DNA from: an uncultured Paracoccaceae bacterium
GTDB taxonomy: Bacteria > Pseudomonadota > Alphaproteobacteria > Rhodobacterales > Rhodobacteraceae
DNA: 64,000 nucleotides
Reading direction: 5' to 3'
Assembly: GCA_934500835.1 (NCBI GenBank)
Contig: CAKSTR010000013.1
Location: forward strand, 67,379-131,378
The translations under genes and the position numbers were made by a program. Shown one piece after another: positions 38,815-48,086 of this stretch. The notes under the pieces are model-generated. The model saw only the letters and a program-made list of their open reading frames with translations, had not been told where the DNA came from and made no database searches. Positions within the stretch are counted from its first letter, which is position 1, and every line of letters starts with the position of its first letter.

Positions 38815-40050
38815 TCAGGTGGGCGCGGGGGCGCCGCCTTCGAAGCGGTTCGCCTCGTGATAGCCGCAGGGCGCCTCCTGCATCTGCAGATGCAGGGCGG
38901 TGCCGGTATAGGGATGGGCGCGGGCCAGATCCTCATCGAAGTCGATGCCAAGGCCGGGGCCTTCGGGCGGCAGGATGTAGCCGCCCTCCCATTTGATCCT
39001 GTTGCGGATCAGCGCAAGGTGGAAGGCACCGCCGGTCTGGATCGTCTCGGCGAGCAGAAGGTTGGGGATCGAGACCGACAGATGGATGTTCGCGGCCCAT
39101 TCGATGGGGCCGGCGTAGAGGTGCGGCGCCATCTCGGCATTGAAGATCTCGGCGATCGCGGCCAGCTTGCGGCCTTCGAGGATGCCGCCAAGGCGGCCGA
39201 GCGCGGGTTGCAGGATCTTCACCCCGCCGGCGCGCAGGAGCATGCCGAATTCGGTCTTTGTGGTCAGGCGCTCGCCAGTGGCGACGGGGATGCGGACCTG
39301 ACGGGCGACCTCGGCGAATTCCAGAAGGTTGTCCGGGGGGATCGGCTCTTCATACCAGAGCGGGTTGTAGGGTTCGAGTTCCCGTCCAAGGCGGATGGCG
39401 CCCTGGGTGGTGAACTGGCCATGGGTGCCGAAGAGAAGGTCGGCACGGTCTCCGACGGCTTCGCGGATGGTCTTGCAGAAGGCGACCGAGCGCGAGATGT
39501 CCGACAGCGCCGGCTGGTGGCCGCCCCGGATGGTATAGGGGCCGGCGGGATCGAACTTCACGGCCGTAAAGCCCTGTTCGACGGCCTTGACGGCGGCTTC
39601 GGCCTGCCAGTCGGGGTTGACCCAGAACTCGGCATGGTTCTGGTCTGGCTCGGGGTAGAGGTAGGTGTAGCTGCGCACCCGGTCGTTCATCCGCCCGCCG
39701 ATCAGCGCCCATACCGGCCGGTCGAGCGCCTTGCCGAGGATGTCCCAGCAGGCGATCTCAAGGCCCGCAAAGGCGCCCATGACGGTGGGGTCGGGGCGTT
39801 GGGTGAAGCCCGAGGAGTAGACGCGGCGATACATCAGTTCGATGTTTTCGGGGTTCTCGCCCTGCATATGGCGTTCGAACACATCCTCGAGGACCGCCTT
39901 CATCGCCTTGGGACCGACGGTGGAGGCGTAGCATTCGCCGTAGCCGACGATGCCGGTGTCGGTGGTGATCTTCGGGAAGATCCAGTAGCGCCCGCCCCAG
40001 CCGGGCGAGGGCGGGGCGACGATGAAGATTTCAAGGTCCTTGAGTTTCAT
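38815..40050 (-). CDS. Enolase-superfamily (mandelate racemase/acid-sugar dehydratase-like) protein
   Basis: The 411-aa protein has the capping domain (TDTGIVGYGECYAS) and barrel residues of the mandelate-racemase group: KxD at Lys165-Asp167 (AVKFDP), WYEEPIPPDN (Glu234/235) and TGERL (Glu260), with APHLYAGP near 312. The first metal-ligand position, usually D/E in a DxHGR motif, reads GTHGQ (Gly208, His210), so one ligand may be missing. It most resembles galactonate-dehydratase-like members. It is probably a sugar-acid dehydratase or racemase if active. It is transcribed with downstream-located minus-strand genes or alone; a dispersed repeat lies just upstream. Confidence 0.87.
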   Translation of the reverse strand: MKLKDLEIFIVAPPSPGWGGRYWIFPKITTDTGIVGYGECYASTVGPKAMKAVLEDVFERHMQGENPENIELMYRRVYSSGFTQRPDPTVMGAFAGLEIACWDILGKALDRPVWALIGGRMNDRVRSYTYLYPEPDQNHAEFWVNPDWQAEAAVKAVEQGFTAVKFDPAGPYTIRGGHQPALSDISRSVAFCKTIREAVGDRADLLFGTHGQFTTQGAIRLGRELEPYNPLWYEEPIPPDNLLEFAEVARQVRIPVATGERLTTKTEFGMLLRAGGVKILQPALGRLGGILEGRKLAAIAEIFNAEMAPHLYAGPIEWAANIHLSVSIPNLLLAETIQTGGAFHLALIRNRIKWEGGYILPPEGPGLGIDFDEDLARAHPYTGTALHLQMQEAPCGYHEANRFEGGAPAPT

Positions 40051-40075
40051 GCGAGGCTCCCTTGGCTGGCCGGGG

Positions 40076-40128
40076 CCGGGGGTTTTGCACCCCCGGAACC
40101 CCCGCAGGATATTTTGTCCAAAGTGAAG
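40076..40128. repeat. Dispersed intergenic repeat, copy 1 (GC hairpin plus 21-bp core)
   Basis: A perfect hairpin CCGGGGG-TTTTGCA-CCCCCGG (40076-40096) is followed by the core AGGATATTTTGTCCAAAGTGAAG (40106-40128, split here as AGGATATTTTG and TCCAAAGTGAAG). The same hairpin-plus-core layout recurs at 46.9, 53.7 and 58.4 kb. It lies between two minus-strand genes. Such elements are common between genes in Rhodobacteraceae and may act as terminators or mRNA-end structures. Confidence 0.75.
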
Positions 40129-40186
40129 CTAGGACGAAGAGGCGGGCGGGGCAGGGCGGTTTGCGACAGAAGACGCCGCAAAAGGC

Positions 40187-40972
40187 CTAGCTGTGGCCGA
40201 TGGAGGTGAGGAAATCACCAAGGATCCGGGCATATTCGGCAGGGTTTTCGACCATGGGCAGATGGCCTGAGCCGCGGATCAACTGGAACCGGGCACCGGC
40301 GATCAGCTCTGCCGTCTCGCGCACAAGGTCGGGCGGGGTGGAGCCGTCATTGGCGCCGGCGATGGCGAGGGTGGGCAGGCGCAGGGTGGCCGTGGTCTCG
40401 TAGAAATCGGTGCCGGCGATGGCGGCGGCGGCCCCCATCCAGCCCTGCGGTTCGGTGCGCAGGAGGTCTTGCCGCAGCTTGGGCAGGGCCGGGTTGTCGC
40501 GCCAGCCGCGGCCCATCCAGCGCGCCATCGTGGTGTCGGCCAGCGCGGTCAGCCCGTGCTCGCGCACGGTTGCGATGCGGTCATGCCATTGCGCCGCGGT
40601 GCCGATGCGGGCGGCGGTGTTCGACAGCACCAGACCGCGCACCAGATCCAGCCGTTTGACGGCAAGCCCTTGCGCGATGAGGCCGCCGAGTGAGACGCCG
40701 AGAAGCACGGTCTCCTTCAGCGCGAAATGGTCGATCAGCCGTTCGACATCGCGGATGAGCGTGCCCATCGCGTAGGGCGCGGGCGGCACGTCGCTGAGGC
40801 CATGGCCGCGCAGGTCCATCCGCAACAGGCGATGACGGGGCAGGAGGGCGGCCACGCCGTCCCAGACCGAAAGGGCGCCGCCGAGGCCGTGGATCATCAC
40901 GACGGCGGGGGCATTGGCGGGGCCCTCAAGGCTGGCGTTCAGGCGCAGGTCGGGCAGGAAGACGGGCGGCAT
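40187..40972 (-). CDS. Alpha/beta hydrolase (3-oxoadipate enol-lactonase-like)
   Basis: The 261-aa protein starts at ATG 40972 (AAGG upstream); a TTG at 40987 is an alternative. It has the oxyanion motif VVMIHGLGG, nucleophile elbow GVSLGG (Ser), acid AGANDGSTPP (Asp) and catalytic GSGHLPM (His). The closest family by pattern is 3-oxoadipate enol-lactonase (PcaD-like), but no protocatechuate genes are nearby, so it may hydrolyse another lactone or ester from the surrounding acid-sugar-like pathway. Confidence 0.88.
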   Translation of the reverse strand: MPPVFLPDLRLNASLEGPANAPAVVMIHGLGGALSVWDGVAALLPRHRLLRMDLRGHGLSDVPPAPYAMGTLIRDVERLIDHFALKETVLLGVSLGGLIAQGLAVKRLDLVRGLVLSNTAARIGTAAQWHDRIATVREHGLTALADTTMARWMGRGWRDNPALPKLRQDLLRTEPQGWMGAAAAIAGTDFYETTATLRLPTLAIAGANDGSTPPDLVRETAELIAGARFQLIRGSGHLPMVENPAEYARILGDFLTSIGHS

Positions 40973-41035
40973 ATTCGAAACCTTCAAGGCTTTGGCGTTT
41001 TCGGCGAGCAGAAGTCACCGAAATGTTCGATTGTC

Positions 41036-41992
41036 TCAGGCGTTCGCCAGCGCCCGGGTGAAAAGCCGGGGGTCCACATTGCCGCCCGAAAGGACGCAGA
41101 CCACGGTATCGCCCAGATCCGGGGCGAACAGGGCTGCGGCAAGGGCGACGGCGCCGCCCGGCTCGGCCACCACCCGCAGATGGCCGAAGGCAAGGGCCAC
41201 GGCCTCCATCGCCTGATCGTCGCTGACCACAAGTCCCGGCCCGGCAAGGCGCTGCAGGACCGGCAGGGTCAGGCGGCCGGGCTCTGGCGTCAGGATGGCG
41301 TCGCAGACCGATCCGGTGGTTGCGGCATTGCGCAAGGACCGGCCTGCGGCCAGAGAGCGGGCCATGTCGTCAAAGCCCGCAGGCTCCACCGTCCGCGCCC
41401 TGAGGTCGGGGGCCATGGCGGCCAGGGCCACCGCGATCCCGGTGGAAAGGCCGCCGCCGCCGCAGGGGACCAGAACGTCGGCGCGGCTGACGCCGGCCTC
41501 GGCCAGCTGAGCGGCAAGCTCCAGCCCGACGGTGCCCTGGCCGGCGATGACATCCGGGTGGTCGAAGGGCGGCACCAGCACCAGCCCGCGTTCGGCCGAC
41601 AGGCGGGTGGCGAGCGCGTCGCGGTCTGTCGTCGCGCGGTCATATAGCACCACTTCGGCCCCATAGGCGCGGGTATTGGCGATCTTCACCGCCGGCGCGT
41701 CCGAGGGCATCAGGATCACCGCTGCCACCCCATGCGCGGCTGCGGCCCAGGCCACGCCTTGGGCGTGGTTGCCCGAGGACATCGCCAGCACCCCTGCACC
41801 CGGCGGCAGAGCCGAGACGGCAGACCAGCCGCCGCGCGCCTTGAAGCTGCCGGTGATCTGCAGGGCCTCGGCCTTCACCAGCACGCGGCGGCCGGCGATC
41901 CGGTCAAGAAGCGGCGCGTTCAGCAGCGGGGTCTGGCGGATATGGCCGGCCATGCGAGCGGCGGCGGTCTCGATGGCGGCAAGCGTGGTCAT
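41036..41992 (-). CDS. PLP-dependent threonine/serine dehydratase-like enzyme
   Basis: The 318-aa fold-type II PLP enzyme has LVKAEALQITGSFKARGG (Schiff-base Lys in SFKARG), SSGNHAQGVAWAA, phosphate-binding PCGGGGLSTGIA and VLSGGNVD. It lacks a C-terminal ACT regulatory domain, like catabolic dehydratases and hydroxyectoine-type EutB or beta-hydroxyaspartate dehydratases. It should remove the beta-hydroxyl group of a hydroxy amino acid to give a 2-oxoacid and ammonia. It overlaps the following hydrolase gene by 4 nt. Confidence 0.88.
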   Translation of the reverse strand: MTTLAAIETAAARMAGHIRQTPLLNAPLLDRIAGRRVLVKAEALQITGSFKARGGWSAVSALPPGAGVLAMSSGNHAQGVAWAAAAHGVAAVILMPSDAPAVKIANTRAYGAEVVLYDRATTDRDALATRLSAERGLVLVPPFDHPDVIAGQGTVGLELAAQLAEAGVSRADVLVPCGGGGLSTGIAVALAAMAPDLRARTVEPAGFDDMARSLAAGRSLRNAATTGSVCDAILTPEPGRLTLPVLQRLAGPGLVVSDDQAMEAVALAFGHLRVVAEPGGAVALAAALFAPDLGDTVVCVLSGGNVDPRLFTRALANA

Positions 41993-42819
41993 TGCATGGT
42001 CTCCAGCCAGCGACGCAGCACCGCGAGGGAGTCCGCCTCGTCAAGAAAGGGGACATGGGCGCGGTCGGGCACATCGGCAAAGATCATGTCGGGCCGGCGA
42101 CGCTGCATTTCCGCCGCCACCTCAGACGACAGCAGGTCCGAGTTCGCCCCGCGGATCAGCGCCAGCGGCAGACCGGCGCAGGCGTCGAACAGCGGCCAGA
42201 GATCGGCCGGCGGGCCTTTGAAGGCGGCACGGAACGAGTCGCGCAGGGCAGGGTCGTATTTCAGTTCCAGCCCCGCCGGGGTCTGGTCGTAGAAATGCGA
42301 GACTTCCTCAAGCCAGCGGCTGGCGGGCACGTTCGCAAAGCCGGCCATGGCCTTCGGCAGCTTCGCCGCCATGTCTTCCAGCGTTTTTGCCGAGGGTTTC
42401 AGGCCGACGTAGTCCTTGATCCGCTCCAGCCCCGGCTGATGGAGAACCGGGCCGACGTCGTTCAGGCACAGGCCAAGCAGACGTGGCTTGGCCACCGCCG
42501 CAAGATACATCCCGATCAGCCCCCCGCGCGAGGTGCCAAGGACAGCCGCCTGTGCCACGCCCAGACGGTCCAGCAGCGCCAGCGCATCCCGCGCCTCGAC
42601 GGGAACGGTATAGGTATCGGCCCCGGTGCGGTCGCTGCCGCCACGGCCGCGATAGTCCATCCGGATCACCCGGCAGCCGGCAAGGCTGGGCAGGACATAG
42701 TCGAAATCTTCCATGGTGCGGGTCAGGCCGCTGAGGCACAGAAGCGGCAGCCCTTCGCCTTCGTCGCGGTAGGCCAGCCTTGCCCCGTCGGGTGCGGTGA
42801 AATGGCTTGCGCCCTGCAT
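41989..42819 (-). CDS. Alpha/beta hydrolase
   Basis: The 276-aa protein (ATG 42819) shows LLCLSGLTRTMEDFDYVLP, RMDYRGRGGSDR, nucleophile elbow GTSRGG (Ser), and late LIRGANSDLL and DRAHVPFLDE (His). The cap region is typical of small esterase/lactonase-like members. It is the first gene of a minus-strand pair with the PLP dehydratase (ATGA overlap), so the two probably act in sequence. The substrate is unknown. Confidence 0.88.
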   Translation of the reverse strand: MQGASHFTAPDGARLAYRDEGEGLPLLCLSGLTRTMEDFDYVLPSLAGCRVIRMDYRGRGGSDRTGADTYTVPVEARDALALLDRLGVAQAAVLGTSRGGLIGMYLAAVAKPRLLGLCLNDVGPVLHQPGLERIKDYVGLKPSAKTLEDMAAKLPKAMAGFANVPASRWLEEVSHFYDQTPAGLELKYDPALRDSFRAAFKGPPADLWPLFDACAGLPLALIRGANSDLLSSEVAAEMQRRRPDMIFADVPDRAHVPFLDEADSLAVLRRWLETMQ

Positions 42820-42972
42820 GATTGCCCCCCTTGATCTGCCGCGGGATGCTGCACGGACGGGCGGCGGAAGGCAACCGCCCGGGCCGCGATTTCCGCCCGC
42901 GACAAAGGCGGCGCTTGCCCGGGGGCGGCTTGGGACGTAAACCCCGCCCCGCGCGACAGGAAAGGCAAACCC

Positions 42973-44757
42973 ATGGCCCGCAAGCCCGAGACGACCGAGG
43001 ATCGCCCCGCCTCCCGCAGCGTCGGCGCTCTGCGCGGGCTGGCGCCCTTCCTGCGGCCCTACCGGGTGATGACCATCGGCGCGGCGCTGGCGCTGATCCT
43101 GACCGCCACCGTCAGCCTGATCTTGCCCCTTGCCGTGCGCCGGGTGGTCGACGGGTTCCAGACCGCCGATGTCGGCCTGCTGGACGATTATTTCGCGGCC
43201 TTCCTTGCCATTGCCGCGCTTCTGGCCCTTGGCACCGGGCTGCGCTACTGGCTGGTCACCCGCTTGGGCGAGTATGTCGTGGCCGACATCCGCCGCGCGG
43301 TCTTCGACAAGGTCATGGCCATGAGCCCGACCTTCTTCGAGCGGATCATGACCGGCGAGATCCTCAGCCGGATCACCACCGACACCACGTTGATCCTGTC
43401 GGTGATCGGGTCGTCCGTCTCGGTCGCCTTGCGCAACCTGCTGATGCTTCTGGGCGGCATGGTGCTTCTGGTCCTGACCTCGGCCAAGCTGGCGGGGCTG
43501 GTCTTGCTGATCGTGCCGGCTGTCGTGGTGCCCATCGTCGTGCTGGGGCGGCGGCTGCGCAATCTCAGCCGCGAGAATCAGGACTGGATCGCAGCCTCGT
43601 CCGGCTCGGCCTCGGAGTCGCTGACGGCGGTGCAGACGGTGCAGGCCTTCACCCATGAAAGCCAGACCCGCGCCACCTTCGCCGACCTGACCGCGCGCAG
43701 CCTGACGTCGGCCAATGCGCGGATCTCGACCCGCGCCGTGATGACGGTGATCGTGATCTTCCTCGTTTTCGCCGGGATCGTCGGTGTCCTCTGGGTCGGC
43801 GCGCGCGATGTGCGATCAGGCGCGATGTCGGTGGGAGAACTGATCCAGTTCGTCATCTATGCGGTGATGGTGGCCGGCTCTGTCGGTGCGCTGTCCGAGA
43901 TCTGGGGCGAATTGATGCGCGCCGCCGGGGCGACCGAGCGTCTGGTCGAGCTTCTCTCCACCAGGGACACCGTGCAGGACCCGGCCGCGCCGGTCCGACT
44001 GCCGCGCCCGGTGCGGGGCGAGATCGCCTTTCACGATGTGACCTTCCGCTACCCGGCCCGGCCCTCGGTCTCGGCCCTGAACGGGATCAGCCTGACCGTG
44101 CGTCCGGGCGAGACGGTGGCGCTGGTCGGCCCTTCGGGCGCGGGCAAGACCACGATCCTGCAACTTCTGCTGCGCCACTACGATCCGCAGCACGGCAAGG
44201 TCACGCTGGACGGTATCGACCTGCGCGACATGGAGCGCGAGGATTTCCGCACCGCACTGGCGCTGGTGCCGCAGGACCCGGTGATCTTTGCGGCCACCGC
44301 CCGCGACAACATTCGCTTCGGCCGGCCCGGGGCCTCGGATGCCGAGGTGGAGGCCGCCGCCCGCGCCGCCGCCGCGCATGACTTCCTGACCGCGCTGCCC
44401 GAGGGATATGACACCTTCTTGGGCGAGCGGGGCGTGATGCTGTCGGGCGGCCAGCGTCAGCGGGTCGCCATCGCCCGCGCCATCCTGCGCGATGCGCCGG
44501 TGCTTTTGCTGGACGAGGCGACCTCGGCGCTGGATGCCGAATCCGAACGGGCGGTGCAGTCGGCGGTCGAGGCGATGGCCCGGGGGCGGACCACCCTTGT
44601 CGTGGCGCATCGGCTGGCAACGGTGAAGCGCGCCGACCGGATCGTCGTCTTCGACGGCGGGCAGATCGTGGCGCAGGGCCGGCATGATGATCTGGTGGCC
44701 GAGGGCGGGCTTTACGCGCGCCTTGCCCGGCTGCAGTTCACCGACGGGACGGTCTGA
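42973..44757 (+). CDS. ABC exporter with fused membrane and ATPase domains (MsbA/LmrA-like)
   Basis: The 594-aa half-transporter has six membrane segments in residues 30-300 (for example MTIGAALALILTATVSLILPLAV and LLMLLGGMVLLVLTSAKLAGL). The C-terminal ATPase carries Walker A GPSGAGKTT, signature LSGGQRQRVAIARAI, Walker B VLLLDEATSALDAESE and H-loop LVVAHRL. It probably homodimerises to export lipid or drug-like molecules. Similar proteins are often annotated as lipid A/drug exporters; specificity is not visible. Confidence 0.93.
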   Translation: MARKPETTEDRPASRSVGALRGLAPFLRPYRVMTIGAALALILTATVSLILPLAVRRVVDGFQTADVGLLDDYFAAFLAIAALLALGTGLRYWLVTRLGEYVVADIRRAVFDKVMAMSPTFFERIMTGEILSRITTDTTLILSVIGSSVSVALRNLLMLLGGMVLLVLTSAKLAGLVLLIVPAVVVPIVVLGRRLRNLSRENQDWIAASSGSASESLTAVQTVQAFTHESQTRATFADLTARSLTSANARISTRAVMTVIVIFLVFAGIVGVLWVGARDVRSGAMSVGELIQFVIYAVMVAGSVGALSEIWGELMRAAGATERLVELLSTRDTVQDPAAPVRLPRPVRGEIAFHDVTFRYPARPSVSALNGISLTVRPGETVALVGPSGAGKTTILQLLLRHYDPQHGKVTLDGIDLRDMEREDFRTALALVPQDPVIFAATARDNIRFGRPGASDAEVEAAARAAAAHDFLTALPEGYDTFLGERGVMLSGGQRQRVAIARAILRDAPVLLLDEATSALDAESERAVQSAVEAMARGRTTLVVAHRLATVKRADRIVVFDGGQIVAQGRHDDLVAEGGLYARLARLQFTDGTV

Positions 44758-44922
44758 CCGCCGGTCTTCGGCAACCGGACCGGCATCGAAGCCCTGCGCG
44801 CAGAGCTGCGCAAAGGACGTTGCGTCCGGCCTTCGTGAAAAAGGTTGGCAAATCCGGCGGCCCCTCCCATCTTTGACACTGCAGGCCTCCGGGGAAAGAG
44901 GGGCGAGAAAGGGGAGGGTACC

Positions 44923-46815
44923 ATGGGAGAATTCGCGACACTCGCGGATGTGAAGGCGATCGAGGCCGAGGCCCGGTGGGCCGATCTGGACGTCGCCCGC
45001 ACGATGCATGAATTTCTCTCGCGCGCGAAGGCCGCGCATGGGGATCGCCCGGCGATCAGCTATCAGCTGCTTTCCGCCCCCGATGCCCCGGCGCGGACGC
45101 TGACCTGGTCCGGGCTGCACGCCGATGTCACCCGGGCCGCCAACCTCTTCCGCAGCCTCGGGATCGGGCCGAAGGATGTGGTCGCCTACGTGCTGCCGAA
45201 CACGATGGAAACCGCCGTCACCCTTCTGGGCGGGGCCGTGGCCGGCATCGTCAACCCGATCAACCCGCTTCTGGAGCCCGAACAGATCGGCGCCATCCTG
45301 CGCGAGACCGGCGCGAAGGTCGTCGTCACCCTGCGGCCCTTCCCGAAGACCGACCTTGCGCAGAAGGTGGCCGAGGCGGTGAGACACGCGCCGGCCGTGC
45401 GAACGGTGCTGGAGATCGACCTTCTGACCTACCTGACCGGGCTGAAGAAGCTGATCGTGCCGCTGATCCGGCCGAAGAACCCCGCCAGCCACAGGGCCGA
45501 GGTGAAGAACTTCCACACCGAGATCGCCCGCCAGCCGGCGGACCGTCTGACCTTCGATGATCCCAAGGACGACCGCGTGGCCGCCTATTTCCACACCGGC
45601 GGCACCACCGGGATGCCGAAGGTGGCGCAGCACAAGGTCTCGGGCATGGTCTACAACGGCTGGCTTGGGCAGCGGCTCCTGTTCACGCCGCAGGATGTGG
45701 TGATGTGCCCGCTGCCGCTGTTCCACGTCTTTGCGGCCTATCCGATCCTGATGTCGATGATCGCCTCGGGCGCGCATGTCATCTTCCCGACGCCGCAGGG
45801 CTATCGGGGGGAGGGCGTCTTCGACAACCTCTGGAAGCTGATCGAACGCTGGAAGTGCAGCTATCTGATCACGGTGCCCACCGCCCTTGCCGCGCTGATG
45901 CAGCGCCCGGTGAATGCCGATATCTCCAGCCTGAAGAACGGGTTCTCCGGCTCCGCCCCGCTGCCGATCGAGCTTTACAACCGCTTCAAGAAGGAAACCG
46001 AGGTCGAGATCGTCGAAGGCTACGGGCTGACCGAATGCACCTGCCTTGTCGCGGTGAACCCGCCGGGCGGCACCAAGAAGATCGGCTCGGTCGGGCTGCC
46101 GTTCCCCTATACCCATGTCCGCATCCTGACCAAGGAGGGTGCCATCGGCTTCCGCGAATGCGCGGTGGACGAGGTGGGCGAGATCTGCGTCGCCAATCCG
46201 GGCGTCTTCGAAGGCTCGACCTATACCGAGACCGACAAGAACAAGGATCTTTTCGCCGAAGGCCGCTTCCTGCGGACCGGCGATCTGGGGCGGTTGGATA
46301 GCGATGGCTATCTCTACATCACCGGCCGGGCCAAGGATCTGATCATTCGCGGCGGCCACAACATCGATCCCGCCCTGATCGAAGAGGCGCTGATGGGCCA
46401 TCCGGCGGTGGCCTTCGTCGGTGCCATCGGCCAGCCCGACGCGCATTCGGGCGAATTGCCCTGCGCCTATGTCGAGGTGGTGAAGGATGCGCAGGTGACG
46501 GTGGCCGACCTGCAGGCCTATGCCGAGAAGCATATCGCCGAACGCGCCGCGGTGCCGAAATACATCGAGATCCTGCCCGAACTGCCGAAAACCGCCGTCG
46601 GCAAGATCTTCAAGCCCGACCTGCGCCGGCTGGCGATCACCCGAGTCTATGATGCGACACTGAAGGCGGCTGGCGTGCCCGCCCATGTGGCCGAAGTGAT
46701 CGAGGACAAGAAACGCGGCCTTGTCGCCCGACTAGCGCGGGACGGGGCCACGGATGATGCGGCGGTGGCCGAACTTCTGGGCAACTTCACCTGCGCCTGG
46801 GAATGGCAGGCCTGA
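44923..46815 (+). CDS. Acyl-CoA synthetase (AMP-forming)
   Basis: The 630-aa protein starts at ATG 44923 with GGGGAGG upstream; a further in-frame start lacks that site. It has the phosphate-binding YFHTGGTTGMPKVAQHK, EGYGLTECTC, and the C-terminal RTGDLGRLDSDGYLYITGRAKDLIIRGGHNIDP and KTAVGKIFKP with the adenylation Lys. It activates a carboxylic acid to its CoA thioester via an acyl-adenylate. The chain-length or aromatic specificity cannot be told. An unusual extended C-terminus (about 60 aa) follows the catalytic lysine. Confidence 0.93.
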   Translation: MGEFATLADVKAIEAEARWADLDVARTMHEFLSRAKAAHGDRPAISYQLLSAPDAPARTLTWSGLHADVTRAANLFRSLGIGPKDVVAYVLPNTMETAVTLLGGAVAGIVNPINPLLEPEQIGAILRETGAKVVVTLRPFPKTDLAQKVAEAVRHAPAVRTVLEIDLLTYLTGLKKLIVPLIRPKNPASHRAEVKNFHTEIARQPADRLTFDDPKDDRVAAYFHTGGTTGMPKVAQHKVSGMVYNGWLGQRLLFTPQDVVMCPLPLFHVFAAYPILMSMIASGAHVIFPTPQGYRGEGVFDNLWKLIERWKCSYLITVPTALAALMQRPVNADISSLKNGFSGSAPLPIELYNRFKKETEVEIVEGYGLTECTCLVAVNPPGGTKKIGSVGLPFPYTHVRILTKEGAIGFRECAVDEVGEICVANPGVFEGSTYTETDKNKDLFAEGRFLRTGDLGRLDSDGYLYITGRAKDLIIRGGHNIDPALIEEALMGHPAVAFVGAIGQPDAHSGELPCAYVEVVKDAQVTVADLQAYAEKHIAERAAVPKYIEILPELPKTAVGKIFKPDLRRLAITRVYDATLKAAGVPAHVAEVIEDKKRGLVARLARDGATDDAAVAELLGNFTCAWEWQA

Positions 46816-46935
46816 ACCTGCGGGTGGTCGGCGAAGCCGGTTGAGCGGCTGCAGCCGCAAGCCTTTCGGGGAGGCTGGCCGGCCCGAGGGTGGCAGGCGT
46901 TGCCGCCGGGGGCGCTTCGCCCCCCGGACCCCCAA

Positions 46936-46987
46936 GGATATTTGGGCCAAGATGAAGACTGCGGCTTTCATCTTGGCCCAAATATCC
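46936..46987. repeat. Dispersed repeat copies 2a/2b, face-to-face, forming a perfect 21-bp stem
   Basis: Two cores face each other: 46936-46956 (begins GGATATTTGGG) and its exact reverse complement 46967-46987 (ends CCCAAATATCC), with a 10-nt loop. The left copy is preceded by an imperfect GC hairpin (CCGGGGGCG...CGCCCCCCGG, about 46904-46926), as in the other copies. It lies in the 292-bp gap after the acyl-CoA synthetase gene and before the periplasmic-protein gene, where a strong bidirectional terminator would be useful. No other feature was seen in the gap. Confidence 0.8.
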
Positions 46988-47107
46988 CCGCCGGAGGCAG
47001 CACGGCGTCCGGGGGGCAAGCCGGATGACAGGAAGTTTCATTTGCCTGAATCGCAGCGCCTGCGCCAGACTGGCGGCAAGACGCGATCATCCGAGAAGGC
47101 AAGACTT

Positions 47108-47638
47108 ATGATTTTCCGCAAATCCCTTTTGGCCGCCGCCGCTGTCGTGGCCCTCGCATTGCCCGCTGCAGCCCAGCAGTCCGAGGTCCTGTTCCAGCAC
47201 AAGCACTGGCGGGTCGAACTGGTGGCCTGGGATGACGGCGTTCTGGGATGTCAGGCGACGGTGGGAACCGATACCGAGAGCTTCTCGATCTGGACTTTCC
47301 AGGATTCCACGGTGCAGTTGCAGTTCTATTCCAAGGCCTGGGATTTCGGCGAGGGGGACTCGGCCGACCTGCAGTTGCAGATCGACCGCAAGCCGCAATG
47401 GAACCTGACCGATGCCGAGCTTTACCGCAATTCGGTGCTGTTCACGCTGCCCGACAGCGATTCCGGGGTGGAGTTCATCGTCGAGGTTGCCAAGGGAAAC
47501 CGGCTCTATCTGCGCTCGGCTGACGGGGGGGCGGTGCAGGACTATTCCCTTTCGGGCAGCCGGGCCTCGATCGATGCGCTGATCGAATGCGGCAATGTCA
47601 TCACGCAGCAGCCGAAGTCGAAGAACCCCTTCAACTGA
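47108..47638 (+). CDS. Secreted/periplasmic protein of unknown family
   Basis: The 176-aa protein starts at ATG 47108 with a Sec signal peptide (MIFRKSLLAAAAVVALALPAAAQQ, probable cleavage after PAAA or AAQ). The mature domain is beta-rich (VLFQHKHWRVELVAWDDGVLGCQATV; WTFQDSTVQLQFYSKAWDFGEGDSADLQLQIDRK) and contains two cysteines, in LGCQ and LIECGN, that could form a disulfide. I do not recognise a characterised family. It converges with dtd, 7 bp apart. Confidence 0.8.
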   Translation: MIFRKSLLAAAAVVALALPAAAQQSEVLFQHKHWRVELVAWDDGVLGCQATVGTDTESFSIWTFQDSTVQLQFYSKAWDFGEGDSADLQLQIDRKPQWNLTDAELYRNSVLFTLPDSDSGVEFIVEVAKGNRLYLRSADGGAVQDYSLSGSRASIDALIECGNVITQQPKSKNPFN

Positions 47639-47645
47639 CCCCCTA

Positions 47646-48086
47646 TCACGGGGCGGTGTCGATCCAGATCGTCACCGGCCCGTCGTTGACCAGCTCAACC
47701 GCCATGTCGGCGCCGAAGATGCCGGTTTCGGTCGGGATGCCTTCGGCGGCAAGGGCGGTGGCGAAGGCCTCGTAAAGCCGCTTGCCCTCATCTGGCGGGG
47801 CGGCGGTGGAGAAGCCGGGGCGGTTGCCGCGCAGGTCGGCGGCCAGGGTGAACTGGCTGATCACAAGGGCCGATCCGCCGATGTCGCGGACCGACAGGTT
47901 CATCTTGCCCTGATCGTCCTTGAAGATCCGCATCTTGGCGATCTTCGCCGCCAGCTTTGCGGGCTGGTCGTCGGCGTCGCCCTGCATGGCGCAGACAAGG
48001 ATCATCAGCCCCGGCCCGCAGCGCCCCGCAATCTGCCCATCCACCGTGACCTGTGCGTGGGCAACCCGCTGGAGGACGGCCCTCAC
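47646..48086 (-). CDS. dtd: D-aminoacyl-tRNA deacylase
   Basis: The 146-aa protein has [17 protein letters not shown], the SQFTLAAD motif and the [10 protein letters not shown] motif that together form the catalytic site of DTD. Length matches the family exactly. It removes D-amino acids (and glycine from mischarged tRNA) from tRNA. Its start overlaps the kinase stop (ATGA), so they share a transcript. Confidence 0.96.
   Translation of the reverse strand: MRAVLQRVAHAQVTVDGQIAGRCGPGLMILVCAMQGDADDQPAKLAAKIAKMRIFKDDQGKMNLSVRDIGGSALVISQFTLAADLRGNRPGFSTAAPPDEGKRLYEAFATALAAEGIPTETGIFGADMAVELVNDGPVTIWIDTAP

Noticed and set aside
43816..46686. A 956-codon minus-strand open frame
   Set aside because: Antisense to the ABC exporter and acyl-CoA synthetase; high-GC DNA commonly leaves such frames open and no family motif is visible.
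46936..46987. The 21-bp stem as an insertion-sequence end or CRISPR repeat
   Set aside because: There is no transposase between the arms (10-nt loop) and no repeat-spacer series; the same core recurs as a dispersed intergenic repeat.
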